Assembly (NCBI GenBank): GCA_014529675.2
Contig: CP076040.1
Span: 4,677,501-4,741,500 of the forward strand
DNA from: Opitutia bacterium ISCC 52
GTDB lineage: Bacteria; Verrucomicrobiota; Verrucomicrobiia; Opitutales; UBA2995
Length of the DNA stretch: 64,000 nucleotides
Direction: 5' to 3'
A program made the translations under genes and the position numbers. Below are positions 8,971-17,606 of the stretch, in pieces. Position 1 is the stretch's first letter; every line of letters begins with the position of its first letter. The notes beneath the pieces are model-generated. The model saw only the letters and a list, made by a program, of their open reading frames with translations. It did no database searches and was not told the origin of the DNA.

Positions 8971-11304
8971 ATGGTTTCTTTGATTCAGCGATATACAAAT
9001 TGGTTGCACACTAAATGGCCCTCCGGGTTGGTCGAGAAACTACCTGAGACGGATGAGAACGGTAAAACGGCTGTGCCTGGGGTGAGGATCGTTGGTGACC
9101 TGACAGGTATCCCTCTCCTAAAGTTTTCATCGGATTCGGGAGCAAAGGCTGTTCAAGGCATATTGGCTGAAGCAGACTTTCCCAGCCAACGAGGAGAGGA
9201 AGGGGTTCTGGACTTAGCCATCATAGGGGGTGGAGTGAGTGGATACGCGGCAGCCATTGAAGCCAAAAAGTCCGGACTCAATTTCCGGTTGTATGAAGCA
9301 GTCCAGGACTTTTCGACCGTTGCGAATTTTCCCAAGAAGAAACCCATATATACTTACCCGACCGATATGACCCCTGCCGGAGTATTGCAGTTTAAGGCGG
9401 ATGTTAAGGAGGGACTTCTTGCTGAGTTAGAAGCTCAACGCAAAGAGCATGGCGTTGAATCTCAACTTCTCAGAGTAGAGAGAATTGAACGCAAAGATGG
9501 GCGACTTTTGTTACATGCGAACGATAAAGACCCTATACCTGCATTACGGGTTATTGTAGCGATTGGGCAAAGTGGAAACTTTCGGAAGCTCAATGTGCCA
9601 GGAGAAGAACTTGGCAAGGTGAGTAATCGTTTACATGACCCCAAAGAGTTCGCTAACAAGCAGGCCTTGGTGGTTGGGGGAGGGGACTCCGCTTTGGAAA
9701 CTGCAATCGCACTGGTGTGCTGCGGCTCTCATGTAACTTTGAGTTATCGGAAATCAGAGTTCTCCCGACCCAAGCCAGACAATGTTGAAAAGCTGCAGGC
9801 TTTGGAAAAAGATGCCGCACATCCGACAGCCATAAAGACTCCTACTTCAGAGCGAGTAACAACCGCCGCCAATTCGGAAATGCGAGGAGAGAATGACTTG
9901 GGATCTCTTCGTCTATTTATGGGTAGCCAGGTGAAAGCGATCAGCGAGGCGCAGGTCGAATTGGAAACCGCTTCCGGCCAGTCAGAGCACGTTGAGAATG
10001 ACGCCGTTTTTGTTATGACGGGCCGCGAGGCTCCTTTAGATTTTTTCAGACGTTCAGGACTCCCTATCCTTGGTGAATGGCGGCGAAAGACCTGGATAGG
10101 TTTCATCAGTTTCTTCGCCTTTTGTCTGTTTGTATATCATTGGAAAAGCGGTGGTTGGTTGAGTGGTCTATTTTCTGGAAAGGGATGGTTTCCTTTTTTC
10201 CTTCCTAGCGGAGATCCAAAGTCGTTGATCGGTTCGATTATGAACGCCTCTCGGGATCCGGGATTCTATTATTCTTTGGTATATACCACCTGTATTGTTG
10301 TCTTTGGTGCTCAACGTATTCGGCGAAGGAAGACCCCCTACGTGACTCGGCAGACGCTTTCTCTGATGTCTTTCCAAGTCATTCCGTTGTTTCTGCTGCC
10401 TTATATCTTTCTCCCATGGATGGGGCATAATGGTATATTCGATGTCGGATTTGGACAGTGGATTGGCGACTCATTCTTCCCTGATGAAAGCTATTGGCGA
10501 GCCTTTGGACTTATCCTGGCATGGCCTTTATTTATATGGAATGTATTTACGGATCAACCTGTATGGGGGTGGCTGATACTTTCATTGATACAAACCTTTG
10601 TAATCATCCCTTGGATAGTGCGCCGTTGGGGAAAGGGTGCGTATTGCGGATGGGTATGCAGTTGCGGCGCTTTGGCCGAAACTCTTGGAGATACCCATCG
10701 TCACAAAATGCCTCATGGGCCTTTTTGGAACCGGCTAAATATGGTGGGGCAGGTGGTTCTGGCTTTGGTCTTTATTCTCTTTTTTCTGAGAGTCATTGGG
10801 TGGATATTTCCAGGAAGTTTTGCAGGAGCCTTGTATGAGGGATTCCTTTCAAAGTATCCGGTTGTTAACTACAAATACATCGTCGATTTGTGGTTCGCAG
10901 GGATTTTGGGAGTCACTTTCTATTTTCATTTTTCTGGTCGAATCTGGTGTCGGTTTGCCTGCCCCCTTGCGGCGCTCATGCACATCTACGCTAGGTTTAC
11001 CCAATTTCGAATCTTCTCGGATAAGAAGAAATGTATCTCCTGCAACGTTTGCACGTCAGTGTGTCACCAAGGGATCGATGTCATGAACTTTGCGAACAAA
11101 GGTCTTCCGATGGAAGATCCCGAGTGCGTGCGTTGTTCCGCCTGCGTGCAGAGTTGCCCAACGGGTGTGCTAAATTTCGGTCGTTTTGCCCAGGGCGGAG
11201 AAGTAGTCTTTGATACAGTGGCGGCCTCTCAAGTCCAGATTCAGGAGCAGAACTCATTAAATGGCTTTCTCAAAGATATAAAGCGCTTGGACCCCGGAGT
11301 TTAG
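8971..11304 (+). CDS. Membrane redox protein: circularly permuted-looking flavoprotein reductase fused to NapH/CcoG-like polyferredoxin
   Basis: The protein has 777 residues. Residues ~36-60 (VPGVRIVGDLTGIPLLKF) match the segment that usually ends TrxR-like flavoproteins. The FAD motif IIGGGVSGYAAA follows at 84-95, and the NADPH motif [12 protein letters not shown] lies near 232. A membrane region of about six segments starts near 375. It holds CGWVCSCGALAE and CRFACPLAALM, as in NapH and CcoG. Two 4Fe-4S motifs (CISCNVCTSVCHQ and CVRCSACVQSCPTG) close the protein at ~688-735. It probably moves electrons from NAD(P)H across or into the membrane; the acceptor is unknown. It ends 155 bp before a small membrane protein that may be a partner. 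Confidence 0.85.
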   Translation: MVSLIQRYTNWLHTKWPSGLVEKLPETDENGKTAVPGVRIVGDLTGIPLLKFSSDSGAKAVQGILAEADFPSQRGEEGVLDLAIIGGGVSGYAAAIEAKKSGLNFRLYEAVQDFSTVANFPKKKPIYTYPTDMTPAGVLQFKADVKEGLLAELEAQRKEHGVESQLLRVERIERKDGRLLLHANDKDPIPALRVIVAIGQSGNFRKLNVPGEELGKVSNRLHDPKEFANKQALVVGGGDSALETAIALVCCGSHVTLSYRKSEFSRPKPDNVEKLQALEKDAAHPTAIKTPTSERVTTAANSEMRGENDLGSLRLFMGSQVKAISEAQVELETASGQSEHVENDAVFVMTGREAPLDFFRRSGLPILGEWRRKTWIGFISFFAFCLFVYHWKSGGWLSGLFSGKGWFPFFLPSGDPKSLIGSIMNASRDPGFYYSLVYTTCIVVFGAQRIRRRKTPYVTRQTLSLMSFQVIPLFLLPYIFLPWMGHNGIFDVGFGQWIGDSFFPDESYWRAFGLILAWPLFIWNVFTDQPVWGWLILSLIQTFVIIPWIVRRWGKGAYCGWVCSCGALAETLGDTHRHKMPHGPFWNRLNMVGQVVLALVFILFFLRVIGWIFPGSFAGALYEGFLSKYPVVNYKYIVDLWFAGILGVTFYFHFSGRIWCRFACPLAALMHIYARFTQFRIFSDKKKCISCNVCTSVCHQGIDVMNFANKGLPMEDPECVRCSACVQSCPTGVLNFGRFAQGGEVVFDTVAASQVQIQEQNSLNGFLKDIKRLDPGV

Positions 11305-11459
11305 CAAATCGTGAAGATGTATGAAAGAGCATTGGGACTTTGGATTTTGAATTCTTTTATGCCCAATCCTGGAAATTTACCTTAAAAGAGGAGCCTTCTC
11401 TTGACTGCTGCTTTCTCTGCTTATAACAAAGGCTAGATTACCGTCTAACCCTCACACCT

Positions 11460-11759
11460 ATGAAGTCAGCTCTAGAGTCCATACAGTACTGGTTTATGAA
11501 ACACGGTACGTCCGACAACATCACCACTTTTGCAATTATCATAGTGGGAATCATTTTGGTGGTCATGGTATATAGAATACTGAAGTCCTTCCATACATCG
11601 ATGGTCTTTTTCGTTCTTGGATTGTTGGGGATTGGGGTGTTTCTCTACTGGGTGCATAATCGCAACGAACCCGATTTCATGACACCATCTGTAGAAGCTG
11701 TGGCCGGTTTCCTTCCCAAGAAGGACGCCCTTCTTAGGGAGGTAGATACTCCTAAATAG
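11460..11759 (+). CDS. Small two-helix membrane protein, unrecognised
   Basis: This 99-residue protein has two clear hydrophobic segments, at about residues 23-42 (TTFAIIIVGIILVVMVYRI) and 49-65 (MVFFVLGLLGIGVFLYW), followed by a polar tail ending LREVDTPK. No family is recognised. It follows the flavoprotein-ferredoxin gene on the same strand after 155 bp, so a link to that redox complex is possible but unproven. Confidence 0.6.
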   Translation: MKSALESIQYWFMKHGTSDNITTFAIIIVGIILVVMVYRILKSFHTSMVFFVLGLLGIGVFLYWVHNRNEPDFMTPSVEAVAGFLPKKDALLREVDTPK

Positions 11760-11989
11760 TGTCCCTCGAATTAACTCCTTAGAGTTAGCTTGGCACAGTC
11801 CAAGATGTTAGCGCTTGTCCACTTGGAGGTGAATCGAGTGCCATTGGTTACCTATACGATGGATAACCGTGTAGAAGATGACTCGGGGATCATTCTAATA
11901 TGAATGAGCACGAATAGCTAATACCAAGGCCTTACGGGGATGCCTTTTCCTAGAGGAGAGTTGGTACTGCTCGATGTTCTTTCTATAGA

Positions 11990-12012
11990 GCTACTCCGCT
12001 CCTAGAAGTAGC
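11990..12012. repeat. Hairpin in the gap between convergent genes
   Basis: GCTACT and AGTAGC pair around an 11-base loop, and flanking AGAG/CTCT can extend the stem with one bulge. It lies 20 bp beyond the stop of the minus-strand gene ending at 12032 but has no T-run. The rest of 11760-12031 holds only one other small hairpin (11772-11787) and no coding frame that I can support. Confidence 0.4.
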
Positions 12013-12031
12013 CTCTTGATTCAATTGGCTA

Positions 12032-13333
12032 TTAGGAATTCGGGAGACTGAGCTTGTTCGCTCGTTCTTTGCGACCTCCGGTCGTCTTCTTCTGCAGAAC
12101 TGACTTCTTGGGTTCGTCATCCTGCTTTGCAGTATCTTCCGCTTTTGGCTTTATCTCCTTATTCCACGTGCGTTTGCCCACATCATTGAGCCCTGAGTTG
12201 GTGGCATTGCCCCAAGATTGCATAAAGGTACGAGGGTAGACAAGTTTCATGTCTGCTCCAGCGATTTCAAATTCACCGTCAGCGGCGGTTAAATAGTGAC
12301 CAGCAAAGCCTTCTCTAACAGCTGCCAATTGTCCTGGAACTAAGAAGTGGAATTGTGGATAGAATTCGACATTCATGGTTTCCGTAATCTCAAGGAAACG
12401 TTTGTCTTCCCCGGTATTGGAGGATACACGAACAACTTTACTATATCCGTCTGATTCTTCAGGAGCCCGAAATTCTTTTACCAAGACTGGGCGTTCGTAG
12501 CCGCGGATTTTAACAAAGTAAAATACATTTTCGGAAGTCTCATGAGTATAAAGGATCGGAACCACGACTAGACGATGTTGATCGACCCAAATGTCAGTTA
12601 GTACTCCTTCCAGATCCTTTGCGGTAACCGTTCGGATAGACTGGTAGTTTCCGGCAAGAATTCGATTTTGAACAATGCCAATGTGAGTAGGGCTTTCAGT
12701 CATCGTCCCTGGACCAGCTGTTGCCTTTACCTTTTTCCAGCTGCTTGGGGGAACTTGAGTAACCCCAAACGAACGGTAGTTCGATCGAACGTCTTTCAGA
12801 GATTCTTCCAAATGATATTCAAAGGCTGTCCGTACGATGAATTGAGATTCCGGAACTTCGATGGTTTTCCGAAATCCCTTGAATTGATAATCGATATAGA
12901 GACGATCCTTCTCCCTCTTCACTACCTCATAGTATTTATCGGCGAAGAATGGAAGGTGACCTTCTGTAAAGTTTAAATAGGCAGTGTAGGTGACTCCTAC
13001 TCCGCGATACTTTGTTTCAGCGACCTTACGGTCTCCACTATCAAAAGGAAGTAGCACCAGTTTTGGTTTTCCACCCAATTGGAGCATAATTACAAAACCT
13101 TCTTCTGTTTCTACAATGGGTTCAAATTTCTCAGATCGAAACAGGGTCGTTTCATACTCGTGATCCAAAGTATAGATATAGTTGTAGTCCTCCTTAGGCT
13201 TAGCATACGCCTCGATTGCTTGGGCGTTTGCCTCTGAGGTTAGTGAGCCCAGCAGTATCAATCCCACGGTACACCATTTCACGATCCCGGAGGGAAACAT
13301 GCGGTATGATTTGCTACTTCGCTTCGTAGACAT
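12032..13333 (-). CDS. Predicted secreted protein, unrecognised
   Basis: The protein has 433 residues, with a basic N-terminus, a hydrophobic core (TVGLILLGSLTSEANAQA) and a likely signal-peptidase site after ANA or AQA near residue 38. The mature part is mostly beta-type, charged and without cysteine pairs or catalytic motifs that I know. The C-terminal ~50 residues (KPKAEDTAKQDDEPKKSVLQ and onward) are lysine-rich and probably disordered. An in-frame ATG 11 codons downstream would shorten the basic region but keep the signal peptide. A periplasmic or surface location is inferred. Neighbours give no hint of function. Confidence 0.65.
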   Translation of the reverse strand: MSTKRSSKSYRMFPSGIVKWCTVGLILLGSLTSEANAQAIEAYAKPKEDYNYIYTLDHEYETTLFRSEKFEPIVETEEGFVIMLQLGGKPKLVLLPFDSGDRKVAETKYRGVGVTYTAYLNFTEGHLPFFADKYYEVVKREKDRLYIDYQFKGFRKTIEVPESQFIVRTAFEYHLEESLKDVRSNYRSFGVTQVPPSSWKKVKATAGPGTMTESPTHIGIVQNRILAGNYQSIRTVTAKDLEGVLTDIWVDQHRLVVVPILYTHETSENVFYFVKIRGYERPVLVKEFRAPEESDGYSKVVRVSSNTGEDKRFLEITETMNVEFYPQFHFLVPGQLAAVREGFAGHYLTAADGEFEIAGADMKLVYPRTFMQSWGNATNSGLNDVGKRTWNKEIKPKAEDTAKQDDEPKKSVLQKKTTGGRKERANKLSLPNS

Positions 13334-13813
13334 TTTGAGGATATCTTTGTTCAGACAACAAATGGAAATATGGAAGAGTGGATTGGATAAGACACAGAAA
13401 ACGGGGAAATACTGATGTAAAATAATCGATATATGGGATTTTTGGACATGACTTGAGGGTCCGGCATTCGATTTTCACAAATAATTAAAAGAACTCCCTA
13501 ATTGGGGGAGATCGAAACTGCATTTATATGAGATAATTACTCTAACTCTCTGTATGTGACTTGAATGTGATACTATATCTGTAGACTGAAATGTTAGTTA
13601 TTCACTTCTACTGTAATCTATTCTCAAACCTATATTAGTTCCAAAAGATGTATGGAACACGCGGATGGTCAGGGGTTGAGGCTCATTATTAAGGAGTTGC
13701 CATCAGGAAATCGCTTTCTTCTCTTCGCAGCATTACTTGTAAAATTATTTGAGAAGCACGGTTAATACTCGTACTGAACCTGCTTCTGAAATCTAGCTAA
13801 CTAAAATATAATT
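13334..13813. other. AT-rich intergenic region upstream of two divergent genes
   Basis: This 480-bp stretch is markedly AT-rich and has no supportable coding frame. It lies between the starts of the secreted protein (minus) and the HTH protein (plus), so it should hold promoters for both. The one feature I can point to is a hairpin at 13494-13510 with arms CTCCC and GGGAG. The length and AT content would suit nucleoid-protein binding. Confidence 0.5.
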
Positions 13814-14224
13814 ATGCCTAGTAAAAAATTAAAGGAACTTGCTGCTTATAAAGCAAAAATAGCCGCTTTGGAAAAAGAGATAGCAGCAGAACAAACCAAG
13901 AAACTAGCGAATCTTCATAAAGAGGTGGATCTGGAATCTACGGAAGCTCTAATTGCTGCTTTAAAGGGCCTTAAAAAGGCGCCTCGCAAAGTAACCAAGG
14001 GAAGGGCAAAGCGAACACGGATCACGGATGCCATCAAAGCTGAAGTTGGAAAAGCAGTTAAAGCTGGCACTAAAGGGGCCGAGATAGCTCGCCAGTTCGG
14101 TATATCCATACCGTCGATACAGAATATTAAGAATGAACTTGGGCTCGTGAAAAAACGTGGGCAGAAAAAAGTGACCAAGAAAACTACTAAAAAGAAGACC
14201 GCCAGAAAGCGGGCGAAGAAATAA
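13814..14224 (+). CDS. Coiled-coil, helix-turn-helix and lysine-rich-tail DNA-binding protein
   Basis: The 136-residue protein has three parts. Residues 1-60 are a charged, heptad-like helix (KAKIAALEKEIAAEQTKK) suited to dimerisation. Residues ~69-116 form a helix-turn-helix resembling the resolvase/Hin type, with GAEIARQFGISIPSIQNI as the recognition unit. The last 20 residues are almost all Lys, Thr, Arg and Ala, like histone H1 tails. Overall it resembles H-NS/MvaT-type organisation (N-terminal oligomerisation, C-terminal DNA contact) but is not homologous to them by eye. It is probably a nucleoid-associated protein or regulator. It is monocistronic, with a strong terminator 24 bp after the stop. 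Confidence 0.75.
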   Translation: MPSKKLKELAAYKAKIAALEKEIAAEQTKKLANLHKEVDLESTEALIAALKGLKKAPRKVTKGRAKRTRITDAIKAEVGKAVKAGTKGAEIARQFGISIPSIQNIKNELGLVKKRGQKKVTKKTTKKKTARKRAKK

Positions 14225-14247
14225 AATACACTTTAACGTATGACACA

Positions 14248-14276
14248 AGGGGCCGAATCGATCGGCCTCTTTTTTT
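14248..14276 (+). terminator. Rho-independent terminator of the HTH protein gene
   Basis: GGGGCCGA pairs with TCGGCCTC (one G-T pair) around a five-base loop, and a run of seven T follows. It is correctly placed 24 bp after the stop codon at 14224. Confidence 0.88.
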
Positions 14277-14293
14277 GTCTTCAGTAAATGGCT

Positions 14294-16054
14294 TTAGCCT
14301 TCTGCGGGAGGAGGCTGTTCATCCACCACGTCATACTGCATGCGCCAGAAGTGGTGGTATTGTCCTCCACTTTGTATGAGCGAACCGTGAGTGCCTTTTT
14401 CGACAATCTGCCCTTTTTTCAATACTACGATTTGGTCTGCTTTTCGCACGGTCGATAAACGGTGCGCTATGACCAGGACCGTACGGTTATGCATCACATT
14501 ATCCAATGCCTCCTGAATCTTTCTTTCAGTGGCAGTATCTACGCTGGATGTTGCTTCATCGAGAATGACAACACGTGGATTTTTTAAAAGGACGCGAGCT
14601 ATCGTTATTCGTTGTTTCTCTCCCATGCTCAACCGGATGCCCCGTTCCCCGATCATGGTTTCCATCTGCTCTGGCAATTGCTTAACGAACTCCTCGATAT
14701 GAGCGCCGCCTAGGGCCTTCCATAGATCTTCTTCCGATGCGTCTTCTTTTGCGAGTAACAGGTTCTCTCGAATCGTGCCATCAAAGAGAAATGGATCTTG
14801 TGCCACGATACCGATGGATTCTCGAAGAGAGTTAAGATCCAGCTCCCTTGCATCTACGCCATTGATGGCTACTGATCCTCCTGTTACATCGTAGTAGCGC
14901 AGAAGCAAGTTCGCGATGGTCGACTTTCCTGCCCCTGTATGTCCTACCAGCGCAGTTACTTTACCTGTGGGTAGCTCCAAGTTTAAATCATCAATTATAC
15001 TGGATCGCGATTCGTATGAAAATGAAACCTCCTGATAGGAAATACATGCGGGACCTCCTGGAAATTTTTTGGCGTTTGCTGGACTGGTTATTGGCACTTC
15101 GTGATCCAGAATCTCGAATACGCGATCTCCTGATGCCTTTGCTGCACTGAGCAAATTGTTCAGGCCATTTAGTCGCTGAATAGGTTCTAGTAGCAAACCA
15201 CTATAAAGAATGAAAGTCGTGAGCTCACCGATGCTTAGCGTTTCGTTGATGTATTGGGAGCCACCAATCCCCAGAACGGCTATCATGCTCAGACTGCTCA
15301 CAAATCGAGTGCTCGAGCTGTAGTAAGCCCACCGGTACATGGCTTTTAGGCTTTTTGTACGAAGATCTTCCGCTTGGTTGTTGAAGCGTTCTTGCTCCTT
15401 ACCTTGCAAGGCAAAGGAGCTGATCAATCGATGACCTGCAATGTCCTCAACTAAAATACCATTCATGACTCCTGCGCTGGATCTAACTCGTTTCCAATTT
15501 TCCCGGTTCACCTTGAAGTGATTCATTGCGAGGAGAACAAGTAATGGGATTGGTAGAACGACGAAACTAGCAAGGAAGGGATTCGAAATGAAAAGGTAGG
15601 TCGTTATGCCGATCAGCGTAAACAAGGCTGTTAGGCCTCCTTCCGTTCCATCCAGAATGGCCCGTTCTACATTTACTACATCCTCTGTGACGCGCGATGA
15701 GATCTCTCCCGCCTTTCTTTTGTCAAAGAAACTCACTGGTAATTCCATGAGTTTCACGTGCAAGGCAGCACGAATGTCGATCAGGACTTTTTGCTCAATG
15801 ACATTGTTGAGGCGAATACGCAAATAGTTGAGCACATCTCGAAACAGGTAGGCTCCGGTAATAGCTCCTAGTCCTATCCAAATGAGATTAGCCTTTTTAG
15901 GAATGATTACGTCATCAATCACATAGCCCACCAGATAAGGGATGGAGAGTAGAAATGCGGTGCTGCCAAGGGCGAGCAGCATGTTCACAATGAACAGGAA
16001 CCGGTAACGGGTAAAGTAACCCGCTATGCGGAGAATGCTGCTTTTTTCTGCCAT
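14294..16054 (-). CDS. MsbA/LmrA-type ABC exporter half-transporter
   Basis: The 586-residue protein has an N-terminal six-helix exporter domain (roughly residues 1-320) fused to one ATPase. Walker A is GHTGAGKST, the signature is LSMGEKQRITIARVLL, Walker B is VVILDEATSSVD, and the switch histidine lies in VIAHRLS. That is the complete set for a homodimeric exporter. Such proteins move lipids, lipid A precursors, peptides or drugs; the substrate is not evident. It lies downstream of the lipoprotein gene on the same strand with a terminator between, so it probably has its own promoter. Confidence 0.93.
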   Translation of the reverse strand: MAEKSSILRIAGYFTRYRFLFIVNMLLALGSTAFLLSIPYLVGYVIDDVIIPKKANLIWIGLGAITGAYLFRDVLNYLRIRLNNVIEQKVLIDIRAALHVKLMELPVSFFDKRKAGEISSRVTEDVVNVERAILDGTEGGLTALFTLIGITTYLFISNPFLASFVVLPIPLLVLLAMNHFKVNRENWKRVRSSAGVMNGILVEDIAGHRLISSFALQGKEQERFNNQAEDLRTKSLKAMYRWAYYSSSTRFVSSLSMIAVLGIGGSQYINETLSIGELTTFILYSGLLLEPIQRLNGLNNLLSAAKASGDRVFEILDHEVPITSPANAKKFPGGPACISYQEVSFSYESRSSIIDDLNLELPTGKVTALVGHTGAGKSTIANLLLRYYDVTGGSVAINGVDARELDLNSLRESIGIVAQDPFLFDGTIRENLLLAKEDASEEDLWKALGGAHIEEFVKQLPEQMETMIGERGIRLSMGEKQRITIARVLLKNPRVVILDEATSSVDTATERKIQEALDNVMHNRTVLVIAHRLSTVRKADQIVVLKKGQIVEKGTHGSLIQSGGQYHHFWRMQYDVVDEQPPPAEG

Positions 16055-16080
16055 GCGTTGGAAAGTGCGTGGAGTTTAGG

Positions 16081-16112
16081 AAAAACAAAAGCCGCCCTTT
16101 TACAAGGCGGCT
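16081..16112 (-). terminator. Rho-independent terminator of the lipoprotein gene
   Basis: On the minus strand AGCCGCC pairs with GGCGGCT around a nine-base loop, followed by TTTTGTTTTT. It starts 23 bp after the stop of the gene ending at 16136. Confidence 0.88.
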
Positions 16113-16135
16113 TCTGAAATAAAATGAATTCGCTT

Positions 16136-17047
16136 CTAGTTGCTTACCTGAACGGGTACTTCGAGTGAAGAGTATCCAGGAGTCTCAACGTAGAGAACGC
16201 CAATTCCAGGTGTGCCTCCTTCAAGAGGGACATTGATGGATCGGTTTCCCGCAGGAATAATGACTTCAGGCAGAATCACACTGTCAGGGATGTTAGTCGT
16301 GATTTCTACCGGTAGTCCTCCAGCAGGTGCTGCATTAGGAATGGTGAAGATCAAAGTTGCTCGGCCTCCGGAAGCTATGCTCACAGATTTTGGAAGAACT
16401 TGCATCTGGGCTGCATCCACACGGAATGAACCCACCATCATTTCGCCTGATTCTTCCCGAACGGATACGTTATACGCGCTGCCTGCTGGCAAACTTGGAA
16501 CGAAAAAGCTAAGGGCGTTTGGAGAGTGGTATTCAGAATTGGCCAGCTGTCCGCCTACGATCACCTGATCGGAGGGTGAGAAGCCACGTCCTACCAATCC
16601 AATTTTTGAGCCTACTGGCCCGCGGTTGGATTCGAGCGTAACCACATAGCGGTTAACCAGAGTAAACTTGGCCAATCCGTCACGAGGATGAGTGATCGAT
16701 TTCACCTTGGTGGATTTTGCCGTGTAGACTTCGTATTCGATGTCGAAATAGTAAACACCGTTCCGGCGACCGGATGGCATCTTATATTCATACTCCCAAA
16801 TATTGTCTCCAATGGGACTTCGGCTCATCAAACGGGATTCTCCGTCGATCACGACCTTGGGTCTCATCGAATCTTTTACTGCCCCAATATTCTTCTTCTC
16901 ACGGATCTCAACACTCAGGATGTAGATGTTTGAAGGGTTTTCTGGAAATTCAGATGGTGTTAAATTTTTAACCGATTTGCTACAACCAGACAGAATCAGC
17001 AGGGCCGCCAATACGGCCAACACGGAAGCGTTAAATTTCATTTTCAT
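16136..17047 (-). CDS. Lipoprotein with an IPT/TIG-like domain
   Basis: The 303-residue protein begins with a type II signal peptide ending in the lipobox LSGC, so Cys22 should be lipidated after Lgt processing (an lgt gene lies at 60.2 kb). The middle region (VGSKIGLVGRGFSPSDQVIV to PAGSAYNVSV) has the pattern of an IPT/TIG immunoglobulin-like domain. The C-terminal third is another beta-rich segment with regular proline and glycine turns. There are no catalytic motifs. An envelope-anchored adhesive or structural role is inferred. It has its own terminator. Confidence 0.75.
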   Translation of the reverse strand: MKMKFNASVLAVLAALLILSGCSKSVKNLTPSEFPENPSNIYILSVEIREKKNIGAVKDSMRPKVVIDGESRLMSRSPIGDNIWEYEYKMPSGRRNGVYYFDIEYEVYTAKSTKVKSITHPRDGLAKFTLVNRYVVTLESNRGPVGSKIGLVGRGFSPSDQVIVGGQLANSEYHSPNALSFFVPSLPAGSAYNVSVREESGEMMVGSFRVDAAQMQVLPKSVSIASGGRATLIFTIPNAAPAGGLPVEITTNIPDSVILPEVIIPAGNRSINVPLEGGTPGIGVLYVETPGYSSLEVPVQVSN

Positions 17048-17146
17048 AATTAAAGGTTGGTTCTGATAGTGTGATTTTCCCTACACTACAAGAACTTACA
17101 TGGATAAGGAAAGAAATCTTTGGTTCCTTATTTCTTCTATAAATCT

Positions 17147-17476
17147 TTAGTATCTTCGGATTTCAGAATCCACCTGGGTTGACCAGGCATCTATTCCACC
17201 GGCAATGTTGATGGCGTTCTCAAATCCGCGCTGTCTCAGAAAAGCCGTTACTTGCCCGCTTCGCATGCCGTGATGACACAGGATATACAGGGGACAATCC
17301 CTCGGAAGTGCTTCCAATTGGTGTGGAACCTGCCCCATAGGTATGGTGATCGCTCCACGAATACTGCAAAACTCAAGTTCCATCGGCTCTCGAACGTCGA
17401 GCAACTTTCCGGTCTTTTTCAAATCCTCCGCCGCAGTTACGACATCAACTTCTATGGGATAGGTCGATTCTTCCAT
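17147..17476 (-). CDS. Single-domain rhodanese
   Basis: The ATG at 17476 gives 109 residues (MEESTYPIEVDVVT), the usual size of a one-domain rhodanese; a frame open from 17581 adds 35 residues unlikely to be translated. LLDVREPMELEFCSI and GAITIPMGQV are classic rhodanese stretches. The active loop is CHHGMRSG with catalytic Cys67, the CxxGxRS form typical of active sulfurtransferases. It probably carries persulfide sulfur in the cytosol. It is divergent from manC. Confidence 0.92.
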   Translation of the reverse strand: MEESTYPIEVDVVTAAEDLKKTGKLLDVREPMELEFCSIRGAITIPMGQVPHQLEALPRDCPLYILCHHGMRSGQVTAFLRQRGFENAINIAGGIDAWSTQVDSEIRRY

Positions 17477-17606
17477 CTCTGCATGCTTCGAAAGCAGAAT
17501 GGGCTTTGCAACCCGTATCGCCTGATAAAAGCGTGTAATCTTTCTTAAACCTGACCCCAAAAAGCTTTGCCCCCGTTGCATTTGTTTCCATCAATGCCAC
17601 CCAAAC

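Noticed and set aside
11401-11427. TTGACT...TATAAC promoter before the small membrane protein
   Set aside because: The spacer is only 15 bases, too weak to claim without transcript data.
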